A DNA stretch of 64,000 nt. Origin: Vreelandella olivaria (GTDB lineage: Bacteria > Pseudomonadota > Gammaproteobacteria > Pseudomonadales > Halomonadaceae). Location: NCBI GenBank assembly GCA_004295565.1, contig AP019416.1, positions 4,898,001 through 4,962,000 on the forward strand, read 5' to 3'. The notes beneath the pieces are model-generated. The model worked only from the letters and a program-made list of their open reading frames with translations, made no database searches and was not told where the DNA came from. Numbering within the stretch: position 1 is the first letter of the stretch; each line of letters starts with the position of its first letter. A program made the position numbers and the translations under genes. Shown piece by piece: positions 1 to 9,967 of this stretch.

Positions 1-268
1 CCAAACTGGGCCTCCAGCGCTTTTTTGGAAACCCCGGTATCTTCGATAACGTCGTGCAGCATGGCGGCCATCAGGCTTTGATGATCCATGTGCATATTGG
101 CAAGAATATTCGCCACCGCAAGCGGGTGGGTGACGTAAGGCTCGCCGGAACGCCGCCGCTGGCCGTCGTGGGCCTGCTCAGCGTAGTAAAAGGCGCGTTT
201 GACCTGCTGGATCTCATCCGGGGTAAATAGCCGCCGAGTCTATCGGCCAGGTCATCAATGGTGAACAT
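1..268 (-). CDS. spoT: SpoT (p)ppGpp synthetase/hydrolase, N-terminal part
   Basis: Bifunctional stringent-response enzyme that makes and degrades (p)ppGpp in the cytoplasm. Only the first ~88 residues are in the window; the gene continues past position 1. The start reads MFTIDDLADRLGGYL, and after restoring one base near 226 (a run of four C that should be five) the frame continues through YVTHPLAVANILANMHMD and MLHDVIEDTG, the HD-type hydrolase metal-binding region of the RelA/SpoT family. It is the last gene of a minus-strand gmk-rpoZ-spoT string, the usual gammaproteobacterial order. The frameshift lies in an important gene and is most simply a base-calling error. Confidence 0.93.
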
Positions 269-300
269 CTACCGCGCCTCTATCGGTTTCGTTGAAAACG

Positions 301-558
301 TTAGTCGTCGATATGAGTAGGCGCCATCGCTGGGCGCGGACGAACAGCGGCTTCAACGGGCTCGTCGAGCACAGTGTGATCGACCAGGCCTGCGGCAATT
401 TCACGCAGCGCCATCACCGTGGGTTTATCGTTTTCCCAGGGTAGCAGCGCATCACGAGAGCCGCGTGCCAGCTGGCGAGCCCGCTGGGTGGAAATCATTA
501 CCAGCTTGAAACGGTTTTCAACATTTTCAAGACAATCTTCAACGGTTACGCGAGCCAT
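301..558 (-). CDS. rpoZ: RNA polymerase omega subunit
   Basis: Small RNA polymerase subunit that helps assemble and stabilise the beta-prime subunit. The protein is 85 aa, starts [20 protein letters not shown] and carries the typical QRARQL and [14 protein letters not shown] segments. The open frame extends further upstream to 660, but family alignment places the start at the ATG at 558. It is intact and lies 32 bp upstream of spoT on the same strand, downstream of gmk. The C-terminus (THIDD) is acidic, as is common in halophile proteins. Confidence 0.96.
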   Translation of the reverse strand: MARVTVEDCLENVENRFKLVMISTQRARQLARGSRDALLPWENDKPTVMALREIAAGLVDHTVLDEPVEAAVRPRPAMAPTHIDD

Positions 559-676
559 GGGAGCCTTCCTGTTATGACGGAACCGGGCCGACGCCGTTAA
601 AAAGTTGAAAACGGCATCGACCCAGCGGAAAAAACGCATTAAAGCCGTATTTAAAAACACGGTAGAACCGAATAGA

Positions 677-1327
<651 letters not shown>

Positions 1328-1459
1328 TTAGCGAAAAATAAGTGGCGGAATACGAAGTAAAAGCAAGTTGAGCGACTGCAGCAGAGCAGTAAAGCTGCGC
1401 AGTATCGCACACCAGCGCGACGACTGTAGCGTTTGGCGATGACATACAGGGAGGTAGGC

Positions 1460-2155
1460 ATGCGCAGTACGCTATTTATTTTAGCCTTGATTGGCTTGGG
1501 CGTAGCCCTGCAAAAAAGCATCATTGAGATTCCCCGCCACTGGGCGCCCTGGGCACCGCTGCATATTGATGACCCTATCACCCCGATGACTAAACTTAAG
1601 CTAAGCCGCCTAGCGGATGACCGTGAGGGCTGTTTAGCGGCATTAGATACCGTTCCTGATGGCGAACTTAGCTACATGCCGTTAGCCGATTACTCCCCTA
1701 CGGCAAGCTGCCCGCTTACCAATGTCGTGCGTATGCAAGCCAGCGACGTTTCTTTTAACCAGAGCTTTGTGGCGACCTGCCCCTTGGCGCTGGCCTGGGT
1801 CATGTATGAACGCCATGCGTTACAGCCTGCAGCGGAAGAGATTATGGGTAGCCGGGTAAGTCAGGTTAACCACGTGGGTAGTTTTGCCTGCCGTAATGTT
1901 TACGGGCGTGAAACCGGCCGACGCAGCGAACACGCCACCGCCGAAGCGCTGGATGTAACGGGGTTTCAATTTGAGAATGGGCAGCGCATTACACTGATCA
2001 ACCATTGGGATGATGAAGGTGAGGTGGGGGAGTTCTTACGGGCCGCCCGAGATGGGGCCTGCGATGCCTTTGGCAACGTGCTAGGGCCTGACTACAACGC
2101 CGCACATGCCGACCACTTTCATATGGGCATGCGCGGATTTAGGCTGTGTCGCTGA
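1460..2155 (+). CDS. Extensin-like C-terminal domain protein
   Basis: Predicted envelope protein of the bacterial extensin-like family (231 aa). One hydrophobic segment at residues ~4-20 is probably a signal anchor. The conserved C-terminal half contains GSFACRNVYGR, SEHATAEALDVTGF and AHADHFHMG. The SxHxxxxAxDV and HxDHxH motifs resemble the metal ligands of M15-type D,D-carboxypeptidases, so a cell-wall role is plausible but unproven. Paired cysteines suggest disulphides. I chose the ATG at 1460 because GAGGT lies just upstream at 1451-1455; an in-frame earlier start at 1433 lacks a site. It diverges from gmk and converges on the lipoprotein gene. Confidence 0.82.
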   Translation: MRSTLFILALIGLGVALQKSIIEIPRHWAPWAPLHIDDPITPMTKLKLSRLADDREGCLAALDTVPDGELSYMPLADYSPTASCPLTNVVRMQASDVSFNQSFVATCPLALAWVMYERHALQPAAEEIMGSRVSQVNHVGSFACRNVYGRETGRRSEHATAEALDVTGFQFENGQRITLINHWDDEGEVGEFLRAARDGACDAFGNVLGPDYNAAHADHFHMGMRGFRLCR

Positions 2156-2166
2156 TCAACGCCTAC

Positions 2167-2418
2167 TTATTCCAGGTTGATGTCATCTGCATCCGTGGCG
2201 GCCCCCGTTGCAGCACCAACGCCACCGCCGATAACGGCGCCTTGAACGACGCTACCACCGGTGACGGCGGCGGCACCCGCGCCAACGGCGGCACCAATAC
2301 CGGCACCGCTAGAGGCACGCTCTCCGGTAGAGGTGCCGCAACCGGCCAGGCCAATGGTTAACGCCATTACCGCGCCGAGTGTCGCTATACGTGTCGAATT
2401 CAATACCTGAATCTGCAT
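2167..2418 (-). CDS. Glycine-zipper outer-membrane-type lipoprotein
   Basis: Small (83 aa) predicted lipoprotein. The hydrophobic signal ends in a lipobox, IGLAGCGTS, with the acylated Cys near residue 27. The mature part is almost entirely Gly/Ala/Val with a periodic small-residue pattern (glycine zipper, as in Rick-17kDa or YMGG proteins) and an acidic tail, DADDINLE. Two ATGs are six bases apart. AAGGAG at 2425-2430 directly abuts the ATG at 2424 but is six bases from the ATG at 2418, so 2418 is the better start. The precise function is unknown; such proteins often sit in the outer membrane. Confidence 0.8.
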   Translation of the reverse strand: MQIQVLNSTRIATLGAVMALTIGLAGCGTSTGERASSGAGIGAAVGAGAAAVTGGSVVQGAVIGGGVGAATGAATDADDINLE

Positions 2419-2520
2419 GGTCATCTCCTTATGGGTTACTGCTCTTACACATTAGAGAGAATTCGACTTTTTAGCCATGTTAATTATCACTGTTCGATAA
2501 CTATGCAGCGTCAGGCAACA

Positions 2521-3729
2521 TCAGGCACGCTGGGTCACGGCGCCATAGGTACGCTTTTCCAGCCAGCGCCCAGCGGCAAAAATCACCAAGCCGCAGAGCG
2601 CCAAACCAGCGCCCACTAGCCCCGTACTCGACCAACTACAGCCAGCGCTGATCGCAAGCCCGGCAAGCCACGCCCCTAAGGCATTAGCGCCGTTAAAGGC
2701 TGCATGGTTAAGGGAGGCCGCCATGGTTTGGGCATCTTCCGCCACATCCATTAAGCGGGTTTGTAGTGAAGGCGCTAACGCCATACTGGTACCCACCAGG
2801 CCGACGAACAGCAGCCCCGTCCAGACATTATTGGCGGCAAAGTAAAATAGCCCCTGAACCACGCCACACCAGATCAGGATGCGTGGAATAGCGCGCATCA
2901 GGTTTTTATCCGCCATGCGCCCGCCAATTAAATTGCCGGCAATAGAGCCCAGGCCGAAGATCACCAGCACCAGCGGCCCCAACGCCTCGCTCATACCCGC
3001 CTGCTGGGTTAACGTCGGCATCACATAGCTAAAAATGGCAAACATACCGCCGCAGCCGATGCAGGCAAGCGCCAGGGTGACCAGGACTCGCTGTTTAAGC
3101 AGCGCTGACAGCTCTCACGGGGCTTGCCAGGGTATCAATAGGCTGAACCGGCACATACAAGCGGATTAACAGCGCGGTGAGCAGCGCAATGCCACCCACG
3201 CCCGCAAAAGCGATTTGCCACCCCAATAGATTACCCGCCCAAGTCCCCAGCGGTGCACCGATCAGAATCGCCACGGTTAACCCCATCATCACCCGAGAAA
3301 CAGCCCGGGCCCGTTGGTCTATCGGTACCGCCCCGCGGCCACCAGCGCGGCGATGCCAAAATAGGCGCCGTGGGGCAGGCCAGCGAGAAAACGCAGGCCC
3401 ACAAACGATAAGAACCCCGGCGCCATGGCGCTGGCAATATTACCCACCGCAAATACCAGCATCAGCACGATCAACAGCGTCCGCCTGGGCACCCGCGCCG
3501 CCAGCGCTGAAATCAGCGGCGCACCGACCACCACGCCCAAGGCGTAGCTGCTTATTGCGTAACCCACCTGGGGCACGGTCACCGCTAAATCTCCCGCCAC
3601 GCGGTTCATCAGGCCCATAATCACAAACTCGCTGGTGCCAATCCCAAAGCCACCCAGCGCCAACACAAATTCGGCCAGCCGCGGGTTGCGCGCCAGCCCT
3701 TGAGACGACGATGCTGTCGAATCCTGCAT
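2521..3729 (-). CDS. MFS transporter, DHA1 drug/arabinose-efflux type
   Basis: Inner-membrane major facilitator, probably a drug or sugar exporter. Three consecutive frames rebuild ~400 aa with the expected 12 hydrophobic segments: an N-terminal part with GIGTSEFVIMGL and the loop motif ALAARVPRRTLL, a middle part from VMMGLTVAILIGAPLGTWAG, and a C-terminal part from MFAIFSYVMPTLTQQAG to the end. Breaks lie near 3330 and 3110. The start is the ATG at 3729 because AAGGAG (3736-3741) is six bases upstream; the open frame also has a TTG two codons earlier. The substrate cannot be told from sequence. Confidence 0.85.
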
Positions 3730-3889
3730 GCTCAACTCCTTGGGATACCGCCCTGTTGGTATCTCGATTAGCGCTAAATGATCGCAGGATTAGACGAAAG
3801 TAGAAACACGCTGCGTTTAAAAAGTTAGCGGGCGAACACAATCGTTAAGCTGGGTTGAATAGGAAATGTTTGGATAAGGTGTGTGGCGG

Positions 3890-4210
3890 TCAGGCAATAG
3901 GGGATTCACCTGTAAGCAACCGCTCACGCAGATGGCGGTTACGCGGCACCAAGCCGGTTTGCAGACCCAGCGGGTGGAATACTTGGTTTAGCAAAGCCAG
4001 TTTAGGGCTTGCTTTATCGGCTTCCAGATCAGATAAGGTACGGCGACTGATGCCCACCAGCTCGGCATATTGTGTCTGCGACATCCCCAACACGTCGCGA
4101 CGTAGTTGACGCAGCACCTGCCCTGAGCTGATCTCTTCCCGCAGCAGCTGGGACAATAGCGCCATAAGCAGCGCCTCGCGCTCGATGCTGGTGAGTTCTT
4201 TGCGTTTCAT
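3890..4210 (-). CDS. HipB-like XRE antitoxin (module 1)
   Basis: DNA-binding antitoxin partner of the HipA-like kinase encoded just before it. It is 106 aa, with a helix-turn-helix at residues ~40-68 (MSQTQYAELVGISRRTLSDL). The N-terminal helical part (residues 1-38) may contact the toxin. Its ATG overlaps the hipA stop by four bases (ATGA), so translation is probably coupled. The order here is toxin first and antitoxin second, the reverse of classical hipBA. It presumably represses the promoter upstream of hipA by binding the repeats at 5582-5682. Confidence 0.85.
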   Translation of the reverse strand: MKRKELTSIEREALLMALLSQLLREEISSGQVLRQLRRDVLGMSQTQYAELVGISRRTLSDLEADKASPKLALLNQVFHPLGLQTGLVPRNRHLRERLLTGESPIA

Positions 4211-5553
4211 ACTAGCCCCCAGCGGCGCAGCTTAGCATCCAGATAATTCAATCCCACCGCATTCGATGCTAGCAACGCTTCCGGCACTCCCCGCGCAGCA
4301 AGTCGTTCTTTTAGTCCAACTAACTGGCTCCCCAGCTCTTTTAGCTCTGCCATCAACTGCTCGGCTGGCACATAGGCAGTTAAGTTCTTTGCAATGGCTA
4401 CCCAGTTGAATTCAGCCCCCTCTTCAAACGGCGAGCCCCAAGTGGTGGTGCGAATAATGCCTTCTGGGTCAGCCTTCATGGGCGCAAAATCGTAGACTGG
4501 CGCCAGCCATATCCCCCTGAGGCGTTTTCAACAGCGCCGTATTTCGTCCATGGTTATCGCTATTAGCAAAAGCGACATTAAGCAGATCACGTTTCACCCA
4601 CTCGCTCACGAAACGCGTCATATCAAAATGACCTCCTAACTCGCGAACGCGGTATTGCTGGCTCAACAGACCAACCAAAGCCTCAATCACGGCAAAATGG
4701 TTTAAGAAGCTTCCCGGCTGACACTCCAGGACGGAATAAACCGACTCCAGTCCATACAGCGTTCGCTTCCCAGCGGGGTAATCAACATCAAAGCGGGGCA
4801 ACCACAGCGATGGATAGCGCTCGCCTTCCAGTAGCCGCATACCTTGAGTGTCGATGGTCGCTATGCCGAGTGACGCCAGCTCATGATAGAAATGGTACTC
4901 CGCACGGAGGATATTGTTATCAAGCTCGGTGCGCTGGCCGCGAGGAAATTTCACCAGATAGTGCTGGTCTGTATTCGCCGTATCATCCTGATAGGTATCG
5001 ATCCAGACCTGATCGTCTGGCGAACAGCGAAGCAGTAGCTTAGGCGCTTCGCCGCCAGCGCCTGTCGCCCCACCCCAGCGGCACCCATTTGCTGCGCATA
5101 AGCAAGAAAGTCGCTATCCCGATCCACTACATCACCTAAGGCAAAGCGTTGATGCTCTAGCGTGCTACCTACTGGACGCTCGGGAAGCGCCTCTTTAATA
5201 CGTAAATTACCCACCGGCGCAATCGTCCCGTTAGCCAATAGGGCGTAATCTTGTTCAGCCTCGGTAAGCGCCGATATCCCTAACTGCGTGACCCAGTAAC
5301 GACGGCTGGCCCCGGAAGGCATGATATCGTCTAAAAAAGCGAACCAGCGTGGCGATTGATGGGTATTCATTAGCTCAATGGGCAAGCGCAGGCTGCAAGC
5401 ATGCTCGTCATCGCGATCGAGCCATTCAAGGGCATAATCGGTGATATAGCCCAAACGAGCAGAACCTCGGCGACCTTGTGCTGGATGCTCAATCACCAGC
5501 TCGGCGGCATCGTGCCACTGGTCATGATGAAATGCCTGGATGGTTAGTAACAT
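4207..5553 (-). CDS. HipA-family Ser/Thr kinase toxin (module 1), frameshifted
   Basis: HipA kinases phosphorylate a cytoplasmic target (glutamyl-tRNA synthetase in E. coli) and cause growth arrest; the target here is unknown. Three frames assemble ~448 aa. The N-terminal part runs to ~165 aa. A GGEAPKLLLR loop follows in place of the more usual LAGVQxK loop, then the kinase catalytic segment ANSDNHGRNTALL, then PVYDFAPM, the metal-binding equivalent. Breaks near 5065 (lost G) and 4490 are single-base. The last four bases overlap hipB. It starts at 5553 below an operator-rich, AT-rich region. The active-site residues are all present, so the protein is probably functional if the frameshifts are errors. 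Confidence 0.85.
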
Positions 5554-5581
5554 GGGCCACCTTAATTGAGCAGTGAATAAC

Positions 5582-5682
5582 TGAGCAGTTTAATGCTCAA
5601 TAGTGTAGTCCAAAGCAGAAAAATGTGCATTTTAATGCTCATAAATATATAAAAACTCAATTAATGAGCAATATAATTCTCA
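5582..5682. promoter_or_regulatory. Three phased inverted-repeat operators (HipB-1 sites)
   Basis: Three copies of TGAGCA-N6-TGCTCA lie between hipA (minus) and alkA (plus). They are 5582-5599 (perfect), 5624-5641 (TGTGCA/TGCTCA) and 5665-5682 (TGAGCA/TTCTCA). Their spacing of 42 and 41 bp is close to four helical turns, so bound dimers would lie on one face of the DNA. The surrounding sequence is AT-rich. The likely ligand is the HTH protein encoded downstream of hipA; alkA may be affected because its ATG is only 18 bp past the last repeat. Confidence 0.7.
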
Positions 5683-5700
5683 TTTTAACCAGGAGTAATA

Positions 5701-6326
5701 ATGCCAGCTGATAACCCATCTTTTAACACGATCGAACACGCCATGGCTGAACTCGCCAAGGCCGACCCCGATATCGCACGTGCTTACCCATTGGTGGGCG
5801 CCCCTGCCTCACGCCAGCGCGACCAGGGTTTTGCGACATTTTTCTCGACCATCGTTAGCCAACAGCTATCCACCGAAGCGGCCCGTGCGATTATGGGTCG
5901 TGTAAATACACTGCTGCCCGAGCTGCATGCCAAGGCAGTGATGGAGGTAGAGGATCAAGCGCTGCGCGATGCGGGGCTCTCCTGGCGTAAAATCGAGTAT
6001 GCCAAAGGGCTGGCAGAAGCAGAGTTGGCAGGCACTTTTAGCGCCGCGGGGCTGGAACAGCTAAGCGACGACGAGGCGATTGCCGCGATTACCAAGCTGC
6101 GCGGCTTTGGCCGCTGGAGTGCGGAGATCTACCTAATGTTCTCGCTGCAACGCCCGGATATTTTCCCCGCCGACGATCTTGCTCTGCGAGTGGCGCTTGG
6201 CCGCTTAAAGGCATGGACAACAAACCCACGCCTAAACAGGCCCGCCAGTTGGTGGCGCACTGGTCTCCCTGGCGCAGCGTGGGTTCGCTGTTTCTGTGGC
6301 ACTACTACCGCGGCGAGCCGCTTTAA
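5701..6326 (+). CDS. alkA: DNA-3-methyladenine glycosylase II (AlkA/HhH-GPD)
   Basis: Base-excision repair glycosylase that removes alkylated purines. It is ~208 aa after correcting one break near 6205 (AAA should be AAAA), which restores GRLKGMDNKPTPKQARQ and a C-terminus ending LFLWHYYRGEPL with stop at 6324-6326. The helix-hairpin-helix is at LRGFGRWSAEIYLMF (residues ~135-150), followed by the GPD loop and catalytic Asp in FPADDLALRVAL. The start ATG has AGGAGTAAT just upstream. It is the short bacterial form without the AlkA N-terminal beta domain. It converges on pirin across a 175-bp repeat. Confidence 0.88.
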
Positions 6327-6331
6327 ATACT

Positions 6332-6506
6332 AGGCTCGGTCTGAAAACTGGCTGCGCTCGACCATACGGCGTTAAAAATCGGCTCGTGCGCGAGTCCGAT
6401 CAAAGTACTCATTTACACAACGTAAACTCGCGCGCGAGTCCGATCCGCCTTTTCGCCGATTTTTGCCTTGTCTGGCCTTCGCTCGCCGACTTTTCAGACA
6501 GAGCCT
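6332..6506. repeat. 175-bp MITE-like element with 16-bp terminal inverted repeats
   Basis: The ends are AGGCTCGGTCTGAAAA (6332-6347) and its inverse TTTTCAGACAGAGCCT (6491-6506), matching 15 of 16. Inside are a direct repeat (GCGCGAGTCCGATC twice, near 6389 and 6431) and an inverted pair AAAAATCGG / CCGATTTTT. No convincing reading frame is present. It sits between convergent alkA and pirin, six bases after the alkA stop, and its right end supplies the pirin stop codon. It is probably a non-autonomous mobile or REP-like element that may also terminate transcription both ways. No flanking target duplication is obvious. Confidence 0.65.
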
Positions 6507-7381
6507 AAGCATCCAGCCCGCCAAACTTACCGTTCTGATAGTCTTCGACCGCCTGAACGATCTCTTCGCGGGTGTTCATCACAAAGGGGGCCATGGGAGT
6601 AGACCGGTTCATCAATCACCTCGCCGTGACCAAACAGCAAGCGCGCGTCGCTGCTGGCTTCAATGTCGAGGCTATCACCTTCACGATCTACTTCAATCAA
6701 ATGGTGCGGCTTGACCGACTCGCCGCCTACTGAGACATCGCCGTCCACTACGTAAAGAAATACCTGCCGTCCCGGTGCCACAGGTAGCTGTTCGTGGCTA
6801 CCGGCAGGCAGCCGCAACGTCGACATAAATATCCCCGTCAGCGTTTCAATCGGGCCTGTATTGCCCTGCCACTCCCCGGCGATCAGGTTCAGCTCACCAC
6901 CACCCGGTAGCTTAATAGCGGGAATGGATTCTTGTTGCAGCCCTACGTAGCGCGGCTCGCTCATTTTCAAGTGCGATGGTAGGTTGACCCACAGCTGCAG
7001 AATCTCCAACCGGCCGCCGTCGCGTAGAAACTCCTCCGGCGAAATTTCCGCATGCACGATGCCGCTGCCCGCGGTCATCCACTGCACACCGCCCGCATTA
7101 ATCACGCTTTGATGCCTGGCGCTATCCGCATGGGCCAGCGAACCTTCCAGAATAAACGTGACCGTTTCAAAGCCCCGATGCGGATGCGGGCCAAACGGTA
7201 GACCCTGATTGTTAGCCGGATAGGTTTGAGGGCCATGGTGATTAAGAAACAGAAAGGGATCTAGCTGCTCCAAACCAGGCCCCGGTAGCGGCCGACGAGT
7301 GGTTAAATCACCGATATCATCGCGCTTGGCCGGGTGCTGGGCGATTACGCGGCGCGCTGCTTGGTTAGTGTTTGCTGGCAT
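6505..7381 (-). CDS. Pirin family protein (cupin)
   Basis: Bicupin of the pirin family; members act as quercetin dioxygenases or regulatory metalloproteins. The N-terminal cupin shows PHPHRGFETVTFILEG and MTAGSGIVHAE, with the His/Glu metal ligands (residues ~65-115). A second cupin follows. One break near 6590 is corrected to GEVIDEPV, APFVMNTREEI and a terminal GKFGGLDA. The stop TAG at 6505-6507 lies in the terminal repeat of the adjacent element. The start is the ATG at 7381, with AAGGAG six bases upstream; a GTG one codon earlier is also in frame. Total length is ~291 aa. Confidence 0.87.
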
Positions 7382-7494
7382 CACTTACTCCTTATCAATA
7401 CTTCCCAGCGTAAAACCTATAGCCGCGGATGAGGAGCGAATAATTTGCCCTGTTTCGTTGAAGGAAATTGTTATTAAACGTCTCAGCGGTTTCC

Positions 7495-8533
7495 TCAAAA
7501 CTCGTTCACCACCGTCACGCCCACCCCTTCGAACTTATCCATGTTCATTAACGCATCAATCGACTGCTCAAGATTGATGCGTTTGCCGATAAGCTTCTCA
7601 GGCGCCAGCTTTCCAGACTGGATCATCGCCAGCATGGCATCGTAACGGTGGGCCTGCATGCCATGACTGCCGAGTATTTCAAGCTCGTTGGCTATGACCT
7701 TGCTCATGGGAATGGCAGGCGTACTGTTCTCTGCCAACATCAACCCGACCTGAATATGCTTGCCACGTTTACGCAGGTTGCTGATGGAGTTAAAGCAGGT
7801 CGTCGGATGCCCTAGCGCATCCAGGGATACGTGAGCGCCTCCCGGGTGATTTCCGTTACCGCTTCCACCACACTGGCGACCTTGGCGGCATTTACGGTGG
7901 CGGTAGCGCCCAGTTGACGGGCCAGAGTAAGCGCCTCTTCCGAAATATCGATGGCCACCACGTTGGCACCGACGGCATTGGCAATCATCACAGCGGATAG
8001 ACCAACACCTCCGCAGCCATGGACGGCCACCCACTGGCCTGCCGCTGTTTTACCCTGATCAACCACTGCCCGAAAAGAAGTAACGAACCGGCAACCCAAA
8101 CTTGCGGCCGTCGCAAAATCGAGTGTCTCTGGTAGCGCGACCAGGTTCACGTCAGCGTAGTGAATGCCCACGTACTGGGCAAAGGAGCCCCAGTGGGTAA
8201 AACCCGGCTGAAACTGGCTATCGCAAACCTGATGGTTGCCGGAGTGGCACTCAGGGCAAGTGCCGCACCACCCACGAACGGCACCGTGACACGGTCGCCA
8301 ATGCGCCACTGCTTGACGTCTTTACCCACGGCTTCGACTACGCCTGCCAGCTCATGCCCCGGCACATGGGGGAGCTGTATATCGGTATCGTGCCCCACCC
8401 AGCCATGCCAATCACTGCGGCACACACCGGTTGCCATGACTTTCACCACCACGCCATGCGGCTCAGGGGTGGGATCAGGCAGTTGCTGGATCTGGGGTGG
8501 GGCGGAAAATTGCTCAAAAACAACGGCTTTCAT
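7495..8533 (-). CDS. Zinc-dependent alcohol dehydrogenase, frameshifted
   Basis: MDR-family NAD(P)-dependent alcohol dehydrogenase, ~345 aa over three frames. The catalytic zinc region is [12 protein letters not shown] and [11 protein letters not shown] (residues ~38-70), and the structural zinc lobe is [15 protein letters not shown] (~90-105). The catalytic Cys lies in [13 protein letters not shown], the Rossmann motif is [11 protein letters not shown], and the C-terminus ends [10 protein letters not shown]. Breaks lie near 8275 and 7840. The substrate is unknown. It is a single gene between pirin and the histidine phosphatase on the same strand, with no clear partner. Confidence 0.88.
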
Positions 8534-8595
8534 AAAGAGTTCCTAAACGGTATCGCTTTTTTACTTTATAACTGCACCTGCGGATAAGGAGCAAA

Positions 8596-9171
8596 CTATT
8601 GGCCACTAACGCTTAGCCGCCCCACCACCTGAAACGAATCTTCTGCTGGGCGTACCACAATCATTTCGCCAGACCCCACACCGCTACCAACCAGCGCGGT
8701 GATATTGACCTGATGGGTGACCAGCAGCAAATTCCCCGGCCCCTGCCATGCGGCAATCTGCTCTTGGGCGGTTTGGGTAATTGACGCCTGATCACCACGC
8801 CCGCGAAAGAACGAATCCAGCCAGGGGGTAGGCTCAACACTGCCCAGGGCCATCAACTCAGCGGTATCCAACGCCCGGCACCAGCTTGATGAATACACCG
8901 CCGCGATGGGGATATCCCGCTCACGAAACGCGCGACCAGCAGCTTCTGCCTGAGTACGTCCAGCCGCAGAAAGATTACGCTGAGTCTCGCAGCGGCCACG
9001 CTCAAAGCCTGGCGGGTCGCCAATGCCAGGCGCCAGGGAGTGGCGCATTAGAATCACCAAGCTGCCTTCTTGCAGAGCTTGCCAGGTTGTTTCGTTTGCC
9101 TGGGTGCTGATGGGCAGGATGCTCAGCACAACGAGAAGTAGGGTTAAGGTGATGTGGCGTAAGGTGGGCAT
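8596..9171 (-). CDS. Exported histidine phosphatase family protein
   Basis: A 191-aa protein with an N-terminal signal peptide (hydrophobic LTLLLVVLSILPIS, probable cleavage at TQA-NE). The histidine phosphatase (phosphoglycerate mutase-like) domain has its RHG-type motif as LVILMRHSLAPG; the phospho-acceptor His is intact. A downstream LVTHQVNI holds the second catalytic His. It is likely periplasmic; the substrate is unknown. Complete, with no frameshift. It diverges from the DUF1016 gene. Confidence 0.82.
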   Translation of the reverse strand: MPTLRHITLTLLLVVLSILPISTQANETTWQALQEGSLVILMRHSLAPGIGDPPGFERGRCETQRNLSAAGRTQAEAAGRAFRERDIPIAAVYSSSWCRALDTAELMALGSVEPTPWLDSFFRGRGDQASITQTAQEQIAAWQGPGNLLLVTHQVNITALVGSGVGSGEMIVVRPAEDSFQVVGRLSVSGQ

Positions 9172-9255
9172 GGGCAGGCGTCCTTAAATCGGCAAAATTT
9201 GATATTGTTAGACATAAGCCAGCTGTAATTACTCTATGACGCCAAGGGTAAGCCT

Positions 9256-9954
9256 ATGACCGAGCAGAGCCCAATCGCTTTTAGTTGCCTTGTCAGCGCG
9301 ATTACCCAACAGATAGAGCAAGCTCGCGGGCAAGTGCGCCAAGCCGTGAATACGGCCATGGTACAAAGCTACTGGGAAATGGGCCGTTTAATTGTCGAGC
9401 ACGAACAACAAGGCAATCGCCGTGCCGAGTATGGTAAGCAGCAGCTACAGCAGCTCTCGCAACAGCTAACCGAGCGGCTGGGTAAAGGCTTTAATGTCAC
9501 TAACTTGCGCAATATGCGCCAGTTTTACCAAGCCTTTCCAATTCGGGAGACAGTGTCTCTCAAATTGAGTTGGTCACATTACAATCTGCTGTCTAAGGTA
9601 GAAAATCCCAGTGCGCGAAAGTGGTATCAACAAGAGGCAGAACAGCACAGTTGGAGCGTACGCGCCCTGGAGCGCCAGATTAATACCCTTTACTACGAGC
9701 GCCTCCCTGGCCAGCCAAGACAAATCCCTGGTGGAAGCCGAAGCTCAACAAAACACCCAGCCGTTGGCGAAGCGCGCCAACGCGCCCGCCCCACTATCAA
9801 AAAACTTGAGTTCCGCCGGGCAAAGACCGTTTCGCCAACGGCTGTTGCGATGGCAAAGCCTAGACGATCTCAAGCGTCTATGCGCACTGATCCAACAAGC
9901 AGTACTCTTTTCACAATTCGAGACGCACCGTGTCTCGAATTGAACTTGAGATAA
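9256..9954 (+). pseudogene. DUF1016 (YhcG-like) protein, C-terminally truncated
   Basis: YhcG-like proteins combine an N-terminal DUF1016 domain with a C-terminal PDDEXK-fold domain and often accompany restriction systems. The N-terminal domain is well preserved (YWEMGRLIVEHEQQG, GFNVTNLRNMRQFYQAFP, LSWSHYNLLSKVENP, SVRALERQINTLYYERL). A break near 9703 leads into LASQDKSLVEAEAQ in another frame. Soon after, both frames lose family resemblance and end at a hairpin, with no room for the nuclease domain before the convergent res gene. The missing C-terminal domain is not explained by a single lost base, so this looks like a true remnant. Confidence 0.7.
9914..9942. repeat. Perfect 11-bp hairpin at the end of the DUF1016 remnant
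   Basis: CAATTCGAGAC (9914-9924) and GTCTCGAATTG (9932-9942) flank a 7-base loop. It lies where the DUF1016 remnant ends and 26 bp before the res stop. There is no T-run on either side, so it is not a clear intrinsic terminator. It may instead mark the scar of a deletion or insertion. Confidence 0.5.
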
Positions 9955-9967
9955 ACATCTAACGAAT

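Noticed and set aside
2146-2361. Plus-strand frame rich in Thr/Asn/Gly
   Set aside because: Opposite strand of the glycine-zipper lipoprotein; the low complexity reflects the Gly/Ala codons.
3177-3620. 147-aa plus-strand frame inside the MFS gene
   Set aside because: Pro/Arg/Ser-rich antisense shadow of a high-GC membrane-protein gene.
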